The position numbers and the translations under genes were made by a program. The notes under the pieces are model-generated. The model was not told where the DNA came from and ran no database searches. It saw nothing but the letters and a program-made list of their open reading frames with translations. Positions 1 to 6,800 of a stretch of 8,349 nt of DNA are shown piece by piece. The DNA is taken from contig SVKH01000068.1 in the NCBI GenBank assembly GCA_015068545.1, positions 1-8,349 of the forward strand, read 5' to 3'. How positions within the stretch are numbered: the first letter of the stretch is position 1; each line of letters opens with the position of its first letter. This stretch comes from Oscillospiraceae bacterium (GTDB lineage: Bacteria > Bacillota > Clostridia > UBA1381).

Positions 1-877
1 CACCATCAGCAGCATTGCGTACTATAATTTTTCCGCCATCTAGGTGACGAAGATCAAATGCGTGCATAGGCTGACCGTATTCTAAAAGAATATAGTTTGT
101 TATATCGACAATGTTGTTAATTGACCTAATGCCAGCTGCTTTTAGACGGTGTACCATCCATGCAGGAGAAGGACCAATTTTAACATTTTTAATCATTTTA
201 GCACAGTATCTAAGACATTTATCAGGATTTTCGATTGATACTGAAATTGTGTCTGATATGTTTTCATTATTTTCGGTAAATTCAGGTTTCTTTACAGAAA
301 AAGGTCTATTAAATGTAGCAGCTGTTTCACGAGCCAATCCAATAACACTGAAACAGTCCGGACGGTTTGATGTGATTTCAAATTCAACAACATCTTCATT
401 AAGACCAAATAAGTCTTTTATATCAATACCAATTTCAGTATCTTCAGGTAGAATCAAGATACCATATTCAGGCTCCCATGAAAGGTCTTGTTCAGTTAGG
501 CCGAGTTCTTCGTGAGAACAAAGCATGCCGCAAGATTCCACACCGCGTAGCTTACCTGTCTTGATGTGAATGCCGCCAGGTAGGTAGGAGTCGTTCTTGG
601 CAACAGGAACTATTTGTCCTACTTTTACATTTGGAGCACCTGTTACAATTTGAAGAACTTCATTCCCAACATCAACCTTACATATGACCATGTGGTCAGA
701 GTCAGGATGATCTTCAACTTCTAAAATTCTGCCGGTTACTACGTTCTTTATGTTTTCACCCATGTTTTCTATGGTTTCAACTTTAGAACCAGTCATTGTA
801 ATTGCTTCGTTATATTCTTTCGGAGTTATACCTGTAATATCGGTGTAATCCGCAAACCAACTCATTGGAATTTTCAT
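1..877 (-). CDS. pheT: Phenylalanyl-tRNA synthetase beta subunit, N-terminal part (runs off left edge)
   Basis: This is the beta chain of the alpha2beta2 enzyme that charges tRNA-Phe in the cytoplasm. I translated the minus strand from ATG at 877; the frame stays open for 292 residues to base 1. A full family member is about 800 residues, so roughly the first third is present. Residues 1-10 read MKIPMSWFAD, a typical PheT start. Residues about 41-150 are the EMAP/OB-fold tRNA-binding domain, with VTGRILEVEDHPDSDHM (48-63) and RGVESCGMLCSHEELGL (111-127). EFEITSNRPDCFSVIGLARE (about 165-184) and the following B3/B4 editing-domain start are also visible. AAAGGAC at 887-893 is a good ribosome binding site 9 bases from the start. 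pheS ends 19 bases upstream, so the two are co-transcribed under the T-box. The assignment is firm; the aminoacylation-support and anticodon-binding domains lie outside the window. Confidence 0.97.
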   Translation of the reverse strand, partial: MKIPMSWFADYTDITGITPKEYNEAITMTGSKVETIENMGENIKNVVTGRILEVEDHPDSDHMVICKVDVGNEVLQIVTGAPNVKVGQIVPVAKNDSYLPGGIHIKTGKLRGVESCGMLCSHEELGLTEQDLSWEPEYGILILPEDTEIGIDIKDLFGLNEDVVEFEITSNRPDCFSVIGLARETAATFNRPFSVKKPEFTENNENISDTISVSIENPDKCLRYCAKMIKNVKIGPSPAWMVHRLKAAGIRSINNIVDITNYILLEYGQPMHAFDLRHLDGGKIIVRNAADG

Positions 878-896
878 ATCAATATCGTCCTTTCTA

Positions 897-1916
897 TCAG
901 AATTGTTTTAAGAATCTAATGTCATTTTCAGAGAACAGACGAATATCGTTAATATCGTATCTGCCCATTACAAGTCTCTCAAGACCAAAACCGAATGCAA
1001 ATCCGGAATATACTTCAGGGTCAATTCCACAGCCTGAAAGTACCTTTGGATGAACCATTCCACCGCCAAGGATTTCTATCCAGCCTTCACCCTTACATAC
1101 GCTACAGCCTTCACCGCCACAGTTAAAGCAGCATATGTCTGTTTCAACTGATGGTTCTGTAAATGGGAAATGGTGTGGACGGAAACGAACCTTTGAGTTT
1201 TCTCCATATATAGACTTAATCAATGCTTCCAAGGTGCCTTTTAGGTCAGCCATTGTGATACCTTTATCAACAACAAGACCTTCAATCTGATGGAAGATAG
1301 GGGAGTGGGTAGCATCCGCTGTATCGCTTCTGTAAACTCTTCCCGGAGCTATGATACGGATAGGTGGCTTGTTATTTTCCATTACTCTAATTTGCATAGG
1401 AGAGGTCTGGGTACGCAAAACAATACTGTCTTCAACGTAGAATGAATCCTGAGTATCACGAGCAGGGTGATTCTTAGGAATGTTAAGTGCTTCGAAATTG
1501 TAGTAATCTGTTTCTACATCCGGACCTTCTGCTATATTGAATCCCATACCAATAACTGTTTCTTTAAATTGACTTAAGACTTTTGTAAGAGGATGAAGAT
1601 TACCAAGTTCAGATTTTTTACCCGGCATAGTAATATCGATTTTTTCCGCTTTTAGTCTTTCTGTAAGCATTGACTTTGAAATCTCTGACTTTTTAGAATC
1701 AATTTCGTTTGTCAAAAATTCGCGAACCTCATTGGCTAGCGCGCCGATTATAGGACGTTCTTCCGCTGTAAGTTTTCCCATACCTTTAAGTATTCCGGTC
1801 AGCTCGCCTTTTTTACCAAGATATTTGATTCTGATGTCTTCAAGCTGCTCTATGTCAGTTGCATTTTTCAGTAGCTCTTCTACTGTGGTTTTGATTTGAC
1901 TTATTTGTTCTTTCAT
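897..1916 (-). CDS. pheS: Phenylalanyl-tRNA synthetase alpha subunit
   Basis: This is the catalytic subunit, which activates Phe with ATP and transfers it to tRNA-Phe. Its 339 residues are the normal length. Residues 1-90 are the helical coiled-coil arm that contacts tRNA. Class II motifs follow: the motif 1 region GMGFNIAEGPDVETDYYNFE (123-142), motif 2 PGRVYRSDTADATHSPIFHQ (191-210) and motif 3 FGFGLERLVMGRYD (308-321). The Phe-binding stretch FPFTEPS is at 250-256. A307 in SGFAFGFG corresponds by alignment of the C-termini to Ala294 of E. coli PheS, the residue that sets the size of the Phe pocket. A cysteine-rich insert with C262, C263, C266, C271 and C274 precedes GWIEILGGGMVHP; I recall similar C-x2-C-type inserts in Firmicute PheS. 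The start ATG at 1914-1916 follows a strong AAGGAGGAAA site. The gene lies downstream of a T-box leader and 19 bases ahead of pheT. Confidence 0.98.
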   Translation of the reverse strand: MKEQISQIKTTVEELLKNATDIEQLEDIRIKYLGKKGELTGILKGMGKLTAEERPIIGALANEVREFLTNEIDSKKSEISKSMLTERLKAEKIDITMPGKKSELGNLHPLTKVLSQFKETVIGMGFNIAEGPDVETDYYNFEALNIPKNHPARDTQDSFYVEDSIVLRTQTSPMQIRVMENNKPPIRIIAPGRVYRSDTADATHSPIFHQIEGLVVDKGITMADLKGTLEALIKSIYGENSKVRFRPHHFPFTEPSVETDICCFNCGGEGCSVCKGEGWIEILGGGMVHPKVLSGCGIDPEVYSGFAFGFGLERLVMGRYDINDIRLFSENDIRFLKQF

Positions 1917-1946
1917 TTATTTTCCTCCTTGTTTTATTTTCGGAAC

Positions 1947-1978
1947 AAAAAAACTTCGCCCCAAAATTGGGACGAAGT
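1947..1978 (-). terminator. Regulated intrinsic terminator of the pheS T-box
   Basis: On the minus strand, ACTTCGTCCCAA pairs with TTGGGGCGAAGT: a 12-bp stem with one G-U pair, a two-base TT loop, and six further T after the stem. It sits between the T-box bulge and the pheS ribosome binding site. Its 5' arm is shared with the antiterminator, so it forms when tRNA-Phe is charged. Confidence 0.93.
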
Positions 1979-2206
1979 ATAAATATCTCCGTGGTACCAC
2001 CCATATTTCTGTCCAAGGACAGACACTCATTTTATGACTTAACGCATCATTTTGCGGCAGGGACTACTCACTGTTGCTTCACCTCTGCGGCTCCGAAAGG
2101 AAATTTCGATATGTACCTGTACCGAAGTGGCTCACAGCCGACGACCACAACTCTCTTTTGGAAAGTACATTCTACTTTGTTTCATCATAGCCTTTGAAAA
2201 TTTACA
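1947..2206 (-). promoter_or_regulatory. T-box riboswitch leader of pheST, tRNA-Phe responsive
   Basis: The leader RNA reads the charging state of tRNA-Phe. The basal stem of stem I pairs GGCT (about 2190) with AGCC (about 2090). The AGTA of the specifier loop is at 2173-2176, and the specifier stem is TGTAC/GTACA. The 3' side of the loop has GAA at 2105-2107, two bases, then UUC at 2100-2102, the Phe specifier. Stem III is a CTGTC/GACAG hairpin at 2009-2022. The T-box core GGGTGGTACCACGG lies at 1989-2002. UGGU at 1996-1999 matches a tRNA 3' end with discriminator A, as in tRNA-Phe. The antiterminator pairs UGGG (2000-2003) with CCCA (1968-1971) and ACG (1990-1992) with CGU (1972-1974). CGUCCCA is also the 5' arm of the terminator, so the two structures exclude each other. 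Uncharged tRNA-Phe should favour readthrough into pheS. Confidence 0.95.
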
Positions 2207-2212
2207 AGAGAT

Positions 2213-2241
2213 ATTATAGCATAAAATTAAGGAAAAAACAA
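2213..2241 (-). promoter_or_regulatory. Promoter of the pheST T-box transcript
   Basis: TATAAT at 2213-2218 (minus strand) is a perfect -10, preceded by TGC, giving an extended -10. TTGTTT at 2236-2241 is a weak -35 at 17-bp spacing. Transcription should start near 2206, just ahead of stem I of the leader. The extended -10 probably makes up for the poor -35. Confidence 0.8.
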
Positions 2242-2249
2242 GTGTTTTT
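2234..2249. repeat. 16-bp AT-rich palindrome between divergent promoters
   Basis: AAAAACA at 2234-2240 and TGTTTTT at 2243-2249 form a perfect inverted repeat around a two-base AG centre. It covers the -35 of the phe promoter and abuts the -35 area of the plus-strand promoter. It could be an operator for a dimeric regulator, but homopolymer-rich palindromes arise easily by chance in AT-rich intergenic DNA. Confidence 0.35.
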
Positions 2250-2278
2250 GTAAATTTTTTTGTTTTTCTTCATATAAT
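2250..2278 (+). promoter_or_regulatory. Probable promoter of the three-gene cluster, sigma-E-like
   Basis: CATATAAT at 2271-2278 contains a perfect sigma-A -10 (TATAAT, 2273-2278). It also matches the Bacillus sigma-E -10 consensus CATACAMT at 7 of 8 positions. GTAAATT at 2250-2256 lies exactly 14 bp upstream and matches the sigma-E -35 KMATATT at 5 of 7. Read as sigma-A, the best -35 is TTGTAA (2248-2253) at a poor 19-bp spacing. A start near 2285 would leave a leader of only about 17 bases before the ATG at 2302. That a promoter is here is likely; which sigma factor reads it is inference. Confidence 0.55.
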
Positions 2279-2301
2279 AAAAGTAAAAGGGGGTTATTTT
2301 A

Positions 2302-2562
2302 ATGGACAATAATGTCAATGATAGGTTAAAAAGTGTATTAAGTGGTATAAAATCAGAAGGTACATATGAGCCAATCATGAAGCTTTTAACATCCAGTGAA
2401 GGACAGAAATTAATGAAAAACTTATCTCCTGCAGATAAAAAGGCAATAGTGGATAGATTTATGAGCCTAGATAAAAATGCAGTGCAAAATAGTCTAAAAA
2501 ATTTTGATGCATCTAAGCTATCCGGTTTATCAGCAAGGGATATACTTGATAAATTGAGGTGA
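2302..2562 (+). CDS. Small hypothetical protein, helical, first gene of a three-gene cluster
   Basis: An 86-residue soluble protein with no signal peptide or membrane segment. I cannot assign a function. The sequence looks wholly alpha-helical. A core segment, LLTSSEGQKLMKNLSPADKK (residues 28-47), is followed by IVDRFMSLDKNAVQNSLKNF (49-68) and a short C-terminal helix, SARDILDKLR. From memory, proteins with a similar 'SPEGQKL...LS.ADK' core occur as hypothetical genes in Clostridia, but I could not search. The ATG at 2302 follows AAAGGGGG (2286-2293) at 8-base spacing, which supports this start. The next gene begins four bases after the stop and its ribosome binding site overlaps the stop codon, so the pair is very likely translationally coupled. 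Base composition matches the neighbours. Confidence 0.88.
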   Translation: MDNNVNDRLKSVLSGIKSEGTYEPIMKLLTSSEGQKLMKNLSPADKKAIVDRFMSLDKNAVQNSLKNFDASKLSGLSARDILDKLR

Positions 2563-2566
2563 TATC

Positions 2567-2908
2567 GTGGCGGATATGATGAGTACTCTTCGTGGTATAT
2601 TGGGAGATGGAGCAGATGAAAAGATTAAAAATGCAATGGATATACTTTCCTCCGGAGGTATATCAAGCGAAAAGACCGAAAGTAAGCCCGACATAAATTC
2701 CGGAAATGGAATAAATTTAACACCGGAGAGCTTAGAAATGATATCTCAAATAAAAGGGATGTTTGATCGCATTTCCACCACAAATGATTCCAGATCTGAG
2801 CTACTGCGTTCATTAAGACCTTTTGTACGGAGCGAGAGACAGAAAAGCATAGATAAAGCAATTCGATTGATAAATATCGGAAGGTTCTCTGGAATAATAG
2901 GAAAGTAA
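2567..2908 (+). CDS. Small hypothetical protein with basic C-terminal helical segment
   Basis: A 113-residue soluble protein of unknown function, with no signal peptide or transmembrane segment. The N-terminus (1-30) is probably helical. Residues 31-50 are a Ser/Gly/Asn-rich linker. The C-terminal half (51-105) looks like the folded domain, including SRSELLRSLRPFVRSERQKS (75-94) and IDKAIRLINIGRF (95-107), which is strongly basic and could contact nucleic acid or an acidic partner (inference only). I chose the GTG at 2567 because GAGGTGAT at 2556-2563, an excellent match to the 16S rRNA 3' end, fits it best. ATG at 2576 or 2579 (residues 4 and 5) is the alternative. The frame starts four bases after the preceding stop and ends 13 bases before the next ATG. 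Confidence 0.88.
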   Translation: MADMMSTLRGILGDGADEKIKNAMDILSSGGISSEKTESKPDINSGNGINLTPESLEMISQIKGMFDRISTTNDSRSELLRSLRPFVRSERQKSIDKAIRLINIGRFSGIIGK

Positions 2909-2921
2909 AGGAGATATTTCG

Positions 2922-3173
2922 ATGTATCGAAAATATTACAGTTATTCAGATATGCCACAACTTGTGCCAAAGAGAGAAAATAAAGAATGTATAGAAAAAA
3001 AAGAACCGCTAAGTTTGGATAATACAGGGAATGGTAACGGGAAAATCCTTGGGAAGTTTGAATCGGATGATTTACTGTTGGCGGTAGTAATAATTGCTTT
3101 ACTGCTTGATGATGGTGGAGATACTACATTGATTTTAGCGCTTTGCGTTATATTCCTATCAGGATTGCTGTAA
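2922..3173 (+). CDS. Small hypothetical membrane protein with two short hydrophobic segments
   Basis: An 83-residue protein of unknown function. The N-terminus is tyrosine-rich (MYRKYYSYSDMPQL, residues 1-14), then charged (15-30) and Asn/Gly-rich (31-42). The rest is very hydrophobic: LLLAVVIIALLL (51-62), an acidic turn DDGGD (63-67), and TTLILALCVIFLSGLL (68-83) running to the C-terminus. The segments are shorter than usual, suggesting a membrane hairpin or two closely packed helices rather than a standard single anchor. I recall Clostridia hypothetical proteins with the same pattern (Tyr-rich start, 'DD-LLL...LLLDD..D..LL.AL.FI'), but their role is unknown to me. AAAGGAG at 2907-2913 is a good ribosome binding site 8 bases before the ATG. 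The last five codons lie inside the operon terminator. Confidence 0.85.
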   Translation: MYRKYYSYSDMPQLVPKRENKECIEKKEPLSLDNTGNGNGKILGKFESDDLLLAVVIIALLLDDGGDTTLILALCVIFLSGLL

Positions 3174-3197
3174 TCATAATAGCAGTCCTGATTTTTT
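3158..3197 (+). terminator. Intrinsic terminator of the three-gene cluster
   Basis: ATCAGGATTGCT at 3158-3169 pairs with AGCAGTCCTGAT at 3181-3192 (12 bp with one wobble pair, 11-base loop), followed by a run of T to 3197. The left arm lies within the last coding codons of the 83-residue gene, so the hairpin can form only once the ribosome has left. It separates this cluster from the tRNA promoter that begins three bases later. Confidence 0.88.
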
Positions 3198-3199
3198 GT

Positions 3200-3228
3200 T
3201 TGACAATATATATTTTTTTTGATATAAT
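3200..3228 (+). promoter_or_regulatory. Consensus sigma-A promoter of tRNA-Arg
   Basis: TTGACA at 3200-3205 and TATAAT at 3223-3228 are both perfect matches at the optimal 17-bp spacing. The predicted start near 3235 gives a leader of about seven bases before the mature tRNA 5' end. This is what is expected for a strong, growth-linked stable-RNA promoter, and it gives the tRNA its own transcript. Confidence 0.95.
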
Positions 3229-3241
3229 ACCATAGCTGTAT

Positions 3242-3318
3242 GCATCCGTAGCTCAGTTGGATAGAGCAATAGCCTCCGACGCTATGTGCCGCCGGTTCGA
3301 CTCCGGCCGGGTGTACCA
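3242..3318 (+). tRNA. tRNA-Arg, anticodon CCG
   Basis: A complete 77-base cloverleaf. The acceptor stem GCATCCG/CGGGTGT has seven pairs, including G1-U72 and U4-G69 wobbles. The D arm is GCTC...GAGC with loop AGTTGGATA. The anticodon arm is ATAGC, loop CTCCGAC, GCTAT; with C32 and U33 in place, the anticodon is CCG, reading the Arg codon CGG. The variable loop is GTGCC. The T arm is GCCGG, TTCGACT, CCGGC. The discriminator is A, and CCA is encoded at 3316-3318. There is no intron and no other tRNA next to it; it has its own promoter and terminator. Confidence 0.97.
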
Positions 3319-3356
3319 AAAAGGACAGATTTCAATGTGAAATCTGTCCTTTTTGG
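3316..3356. terminator. Bidirectional terminator shared by tRNA-Arg and the addBA operon
   Basis: Bases 3316-3334 pair perfectly with 3338-3356: a 19-bp stem with a three-base ATG loop. It starts CCAAAAAGG and ends CCTTTTTGG, so each strand carries its own T run. On the plus strand it ends the tRNA transcript and its left arm includes the tRNA CCA. On the minus strand it begins six bases after the stop codon of the His-rich gene. It therefore serves two convergent units. Confidence 0.92.
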
Positions 3357-3362
3357 TTAGAT

Positions 3363-3851
3363 TTATTTCTTTTTTGTTGTTTCTTCATCTTCCTCTTCCG
3401 GAAGTTCACCATACATATTCTTGTATAGCTGCAGCTCTTTTTCAAGTTCAGTTTTTTCAAGTTGTAATATGGTTATCTGAGTTCTGAGCTGGTCTGCTTC
3501 CGAACGAGTTGTACTAGCTCGTGTATTTACATTTTCATCCTCTTGGCCGGGGGATAAAATACCTGTGACCGCACCTATAACAAAGCACAACAAAATTATA
3601 CAAAACAAAATTCTTTGAGAAACTACTCTGTGGTGAGGAATCTGTTTTGCTACTCGTGTTGTGGAATGCTTTTGTATCAATCCAAGCAACGAAAAATCTA
3701 GTAAAGAGCCCTTAGATGAACTACTTGAATGACCATGGTGTGAATGCTTATGCTTGGAGTGTTTATGATGTGAGTGACTGTGGTGTGAGTGTCCACTACT
3801 ATTTGAATTTTTTTCAGAGGATGATGTTGTTTCTTTAATTTGTTCTGCCAT
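3363..3851 (-). CDS. Histidine-rich single-pass membrane protein with coiled coil, function unknown
   Basis: A 162-residue protein that I do not recognise as a named family. Residues 1-20 are Ser/Glu-rich. Residues 21-41 hold 12 histidines in 21 positions, mixed with Ser and Lys (HSHHSHSHHKHSKHKH and on). Residues 42-80 are polar, with H62, H73, H74 and basic R75/R80. ILFCIILLCFVIGAVTGIL (81-99) is one transmembrane helix. The side before it is basic and the side after is acidic (EDE), so the positive-inside rule puts the His tract in the cytoplasm and the C-terminus outside. Residues about 117-147 form a probable coiled coil (LRTQITILQLEKTELEKELQ), followed by an acidic tail and KKK. The build recalls FtsL/DivIC-type septum proteins, but I see no specific match. 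GGAG at 3859-3862 supports the start. It lies 30 bases after addA with no terminator between, so it is probably co-transcribed. Confidence 0.85.
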   Translation of the reverse strand: MAEQIKETTSSSEKNSNSSGHSHHSHSHHKHSKHKHSHHGHSSSSSKGSLLDFSLLGLIQKHSTTRVAKQIPHHRVVSQRILFCIILLCFVIGAVTGILSPGQEDENVNTRASTTRSEADQLRTQITILQLEKTELEKELQLYKNMYGELPEEEDEETTKKK

Positions 3852-3881
3852 TTCTCTTCTCCGTAAGATTATTTTTAGTAA

Positions 3882-6800
3882 TTATAACACAGAATTATCA
3901 AAAAATAAATAGAAAAATGCATTTTTTACATTTTTTTTCGTTATTTTTTGTAATGCAAGTGAGTATAGATTTAGCTGGATAGAATATTTTTCCTTAATTT
4001 CTTCACGATTATTAAAGCGGTCTGTTTTGTAATCTATCAAGACAAGTCCATCGTCTTCTTCAAAGTAGCAATCAATTACACCTTGAAGAATAACATTTTC
4101 GTTTTCGATATTGGGTACATTGGGATAAATAATATTTGCCGGCAAAGATACCTCAAAATTCTGTTCTCTGTATACGTTTTTAGCTGAAAGCAGTCTCACT
4201 CCAAGAGGAGAGGAAAAGAATTCATGTATCTTTTCAGGAGATAGCTTTTTTGCTTCCTTTTGTGAAATAATTCCGCTATCCTCCATATAAGCTATTTGAT
4301 CCTTGATGTATTCTAAGCTCATGTTTTTACTAAGGCATATATTTTGCATAAAACTATGCATAGCAGTGCCGTAAAATGCGCCAGATTCTGTCTTGTCATG
4401 AAGAAATTTAGGAAGTTGTACAAGTGTAGTTTCTCCATTACTTTTTAGTTTCGACACTGTTACTTTGCTTGGCAGAGTGGTAGATTCTCGGTGTGGGTAG
4501 GTATAGCTTAATATTGAATCTACATCCAAGTTACTTTCTGTAGCCACGGCTGCTTTTTCTGTATTACATTCTTTTGTAAGTCTGCTACTGTATATTAAGC
4601 GATAGCTCCAATTATCGGAACACATAGCAACAGGACAAACCCAGTCAGCAAAGCACTTTGATGACAATACATCGTAAGGTGTCATTGAAACAGTGCTACC
4701 GTTAATGCTCTCTTCCCATCTTTGAAGTCGTTTTCCAAGTTCGCTGGCGCTTCCTTTTATTTCATCATAGGAATGAGAAGACACAAAATATAGCTTTTCT
4801 CTTGCTCTTGTCATCGCTACATACAGTTTTCTGATTTCTTCAGAAATTTGCTCCGATTCTGAAATCCTCTTAATCATTTTTTTCTCAAAGGTAGGAAGTT
4901 TGTATCTGTGCTCGTAACTGATTATGTCAAATCCCAAACCATAGTCTTTATGCATTCGCACCTTTACTTGCTGAGATCTTGTATTAAACGTCGTGCCGCC
5001 TCCTGCAACAAAAACAACAGGCATTTCCAAACCTTTACTTTTATGAATTGACATAATTTGCACAGAATTATGACTATTTGCAACAAGCTTTGCAGACGTG
5101 AGATTAGTATCTCTCTGTTTGAGATTTTGCAAATATTTTATAAAGTTGAATAGACCTCTAAAGCCGCTATCCTCATACTGTTTAGCGCGAAGGAAAAGCA
5201 GTCTTAAATTTGCCTGTATAGTTTCTCCGTCATACATTGCACCGCAAAATGCGTAAAAGTCTGTTTCTTCATACAGAGTCCAAATTAGTTTATCTGTTGA
5301 CATATACCGTGAGTATCTGCGCCATCTATTTAGGTTTTGGTAGAATGCTTCTGCCTTTTCTGCGGTTTTTATACTGTCACTTTCTGTAAGTTTTCCGGAT
5401 TTATTAAGAGCAATCAATTCTTTTAGAGCGGTAAAGAATTTACCTTTTTTAGTTTTTCGTATTATTACAACTTCATCGTCTGTAAATGAAGCTATAGGAG
5501 AACGCAAGACTCCTATTAAAGGGATATCGCAATGAGGATTTGTAATAGTTTCCAGTAGTGAAATCATCAGCCTTATTTCGCTTTGATCAAAATAACTGCT
5601 ACTTTCTGCATAGCATTCTATCCCTGCATCATTTAAAACGTTTGCATATATTTCCGCAACATTTTTGTACTTAGATAATAGTATTGCAAAGTCTTTGTTT
5701 TCCACATCTCGGTATTCATTCCCGTCAAAAACTTTAAAATACTCATTTTTCAAACGAATAATCTCAGAGGCAATGAAGCGTGCTTCCATTTCGTATTTTT
5801 CAGGATTATCCTCATCTTCTTCTGATGTTTCCACAGCGATTTCAATACATTCTGAGGTGTGATTCTGGTTCATATTATCATACGATTCTTTTATCTGGTG
5901 TAGCTTCTGGCTATCATCGTAATTTAGCTCGCCAGCTTCTTCTGTCATTACTGCTTCAAAAACATCATTTACACTCCATAGAACTTCGCCTCTGCTACGG
6001 AAGTTGTTAGATAGGATGATTTTTCTATCCTTTGAGTCTTCTTCATAAGAAAAGGATGTAATTTTATTTCTGAAAATGGAAGGATCACTGCTTCTGAATC
6101 TATATATACTTTGTTTCATATCGCCAACCATAAAAAGATTATCCTCTTTTTTTATCTGGCAGAAGATTTCCTCTTGCAGAGCGCTGGTATCCTGATACTC
6201 GTCCATCAGAATTTCATCATATCTTTCTTTAACCGTTTGGGCAATATCTGTATGCTCAGTAAATAGCCTAAGGGTTAGATGCTCTATATCCGAAAAATCC
6301 AAAAGACTTCGATTTTTCTTCTTTTCCATATACATAAAATCGAATTGTGAGATAATATGATATAGGGAAAAGGCAACAGGGTAAATTCTTTCTGATGATA
6401 CTTTTTCCGCTTCTTCTAAAGAAATAGTGTATTCCGAAGCAATGTCCTTTATAGTAGTTTTTACATGGTCTCTTATGTATCTTAGTTTGTTTCTTGGTTC
6501 CTCGGGTGCGTTTTTCCCAAAACTAAGTTGAGAAAATGAACATCCGTGAATTACTTTGCTTAAATCATCGCAGGAGATAAGCTCTTTTATAAGTTTATAG
6601 TCGAAATAAAAAGCTTTGTATGCGTTTCCCCAAGTATCGTACACTTCAATACCTTTTTCAGGTGGATTTTCTAGTATAAACCCTTCAATGTCATCTGATG
6701 TACAAATGATTTTAAGAGCAGCTTTAGTGGAATTGAATATGCTTTCAAGCTTACTCCTGGTAATTTCCTGATATCTTTTATAAAGAGGCGAATTTTTAAA

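Noticed and set aside
111..515. A 134-codon plus-strand open frame
   Set aside because: It is antisense to pheT, whose frame is confirmed by the family domains and by the ribosome binding site.
1967..2197. A 76-codon plus-strand open frame
   Set aside because: It lies entirely antisense to the T-box leader, whose RNA structure fully explains the sequence.
2625..2970. Two minus-strand open frames opposite the 113-aa gene
   Set aside because: They are antisense to a gene with a good ribosome binding site and operon spacing, and they show no ribosome binding site or recognisable domain.
2942..3319. A 125-codon minus-strand open frame starting in the tRNA
   Set aside because: It reads antisense through tRNA-Arg and the 83-aa gene. 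The peptide start (HPAGVEPAAHSVGGY) is the familiar artefact produced by translating the complement of a tRNA gene, and it has no ribosome binding site.
3242..3356. tRNA-Arg 3' end as a phage or island attachment site
   Set aside because: tRNA 3' ends are common integration targets, but there is no integrase, no second copy of the tRNA end, and both flanks are ordinary housekeeping genes.
3729..3791. Short repeated motif in DNA (tgtgag/tgaatg-like) suggesting a repeat array
   Set aside because: The pattern comes from His and Ser codons in the His-rich protein. Unit length and spacing are irregular, and there are no spacers as in CRISPR.
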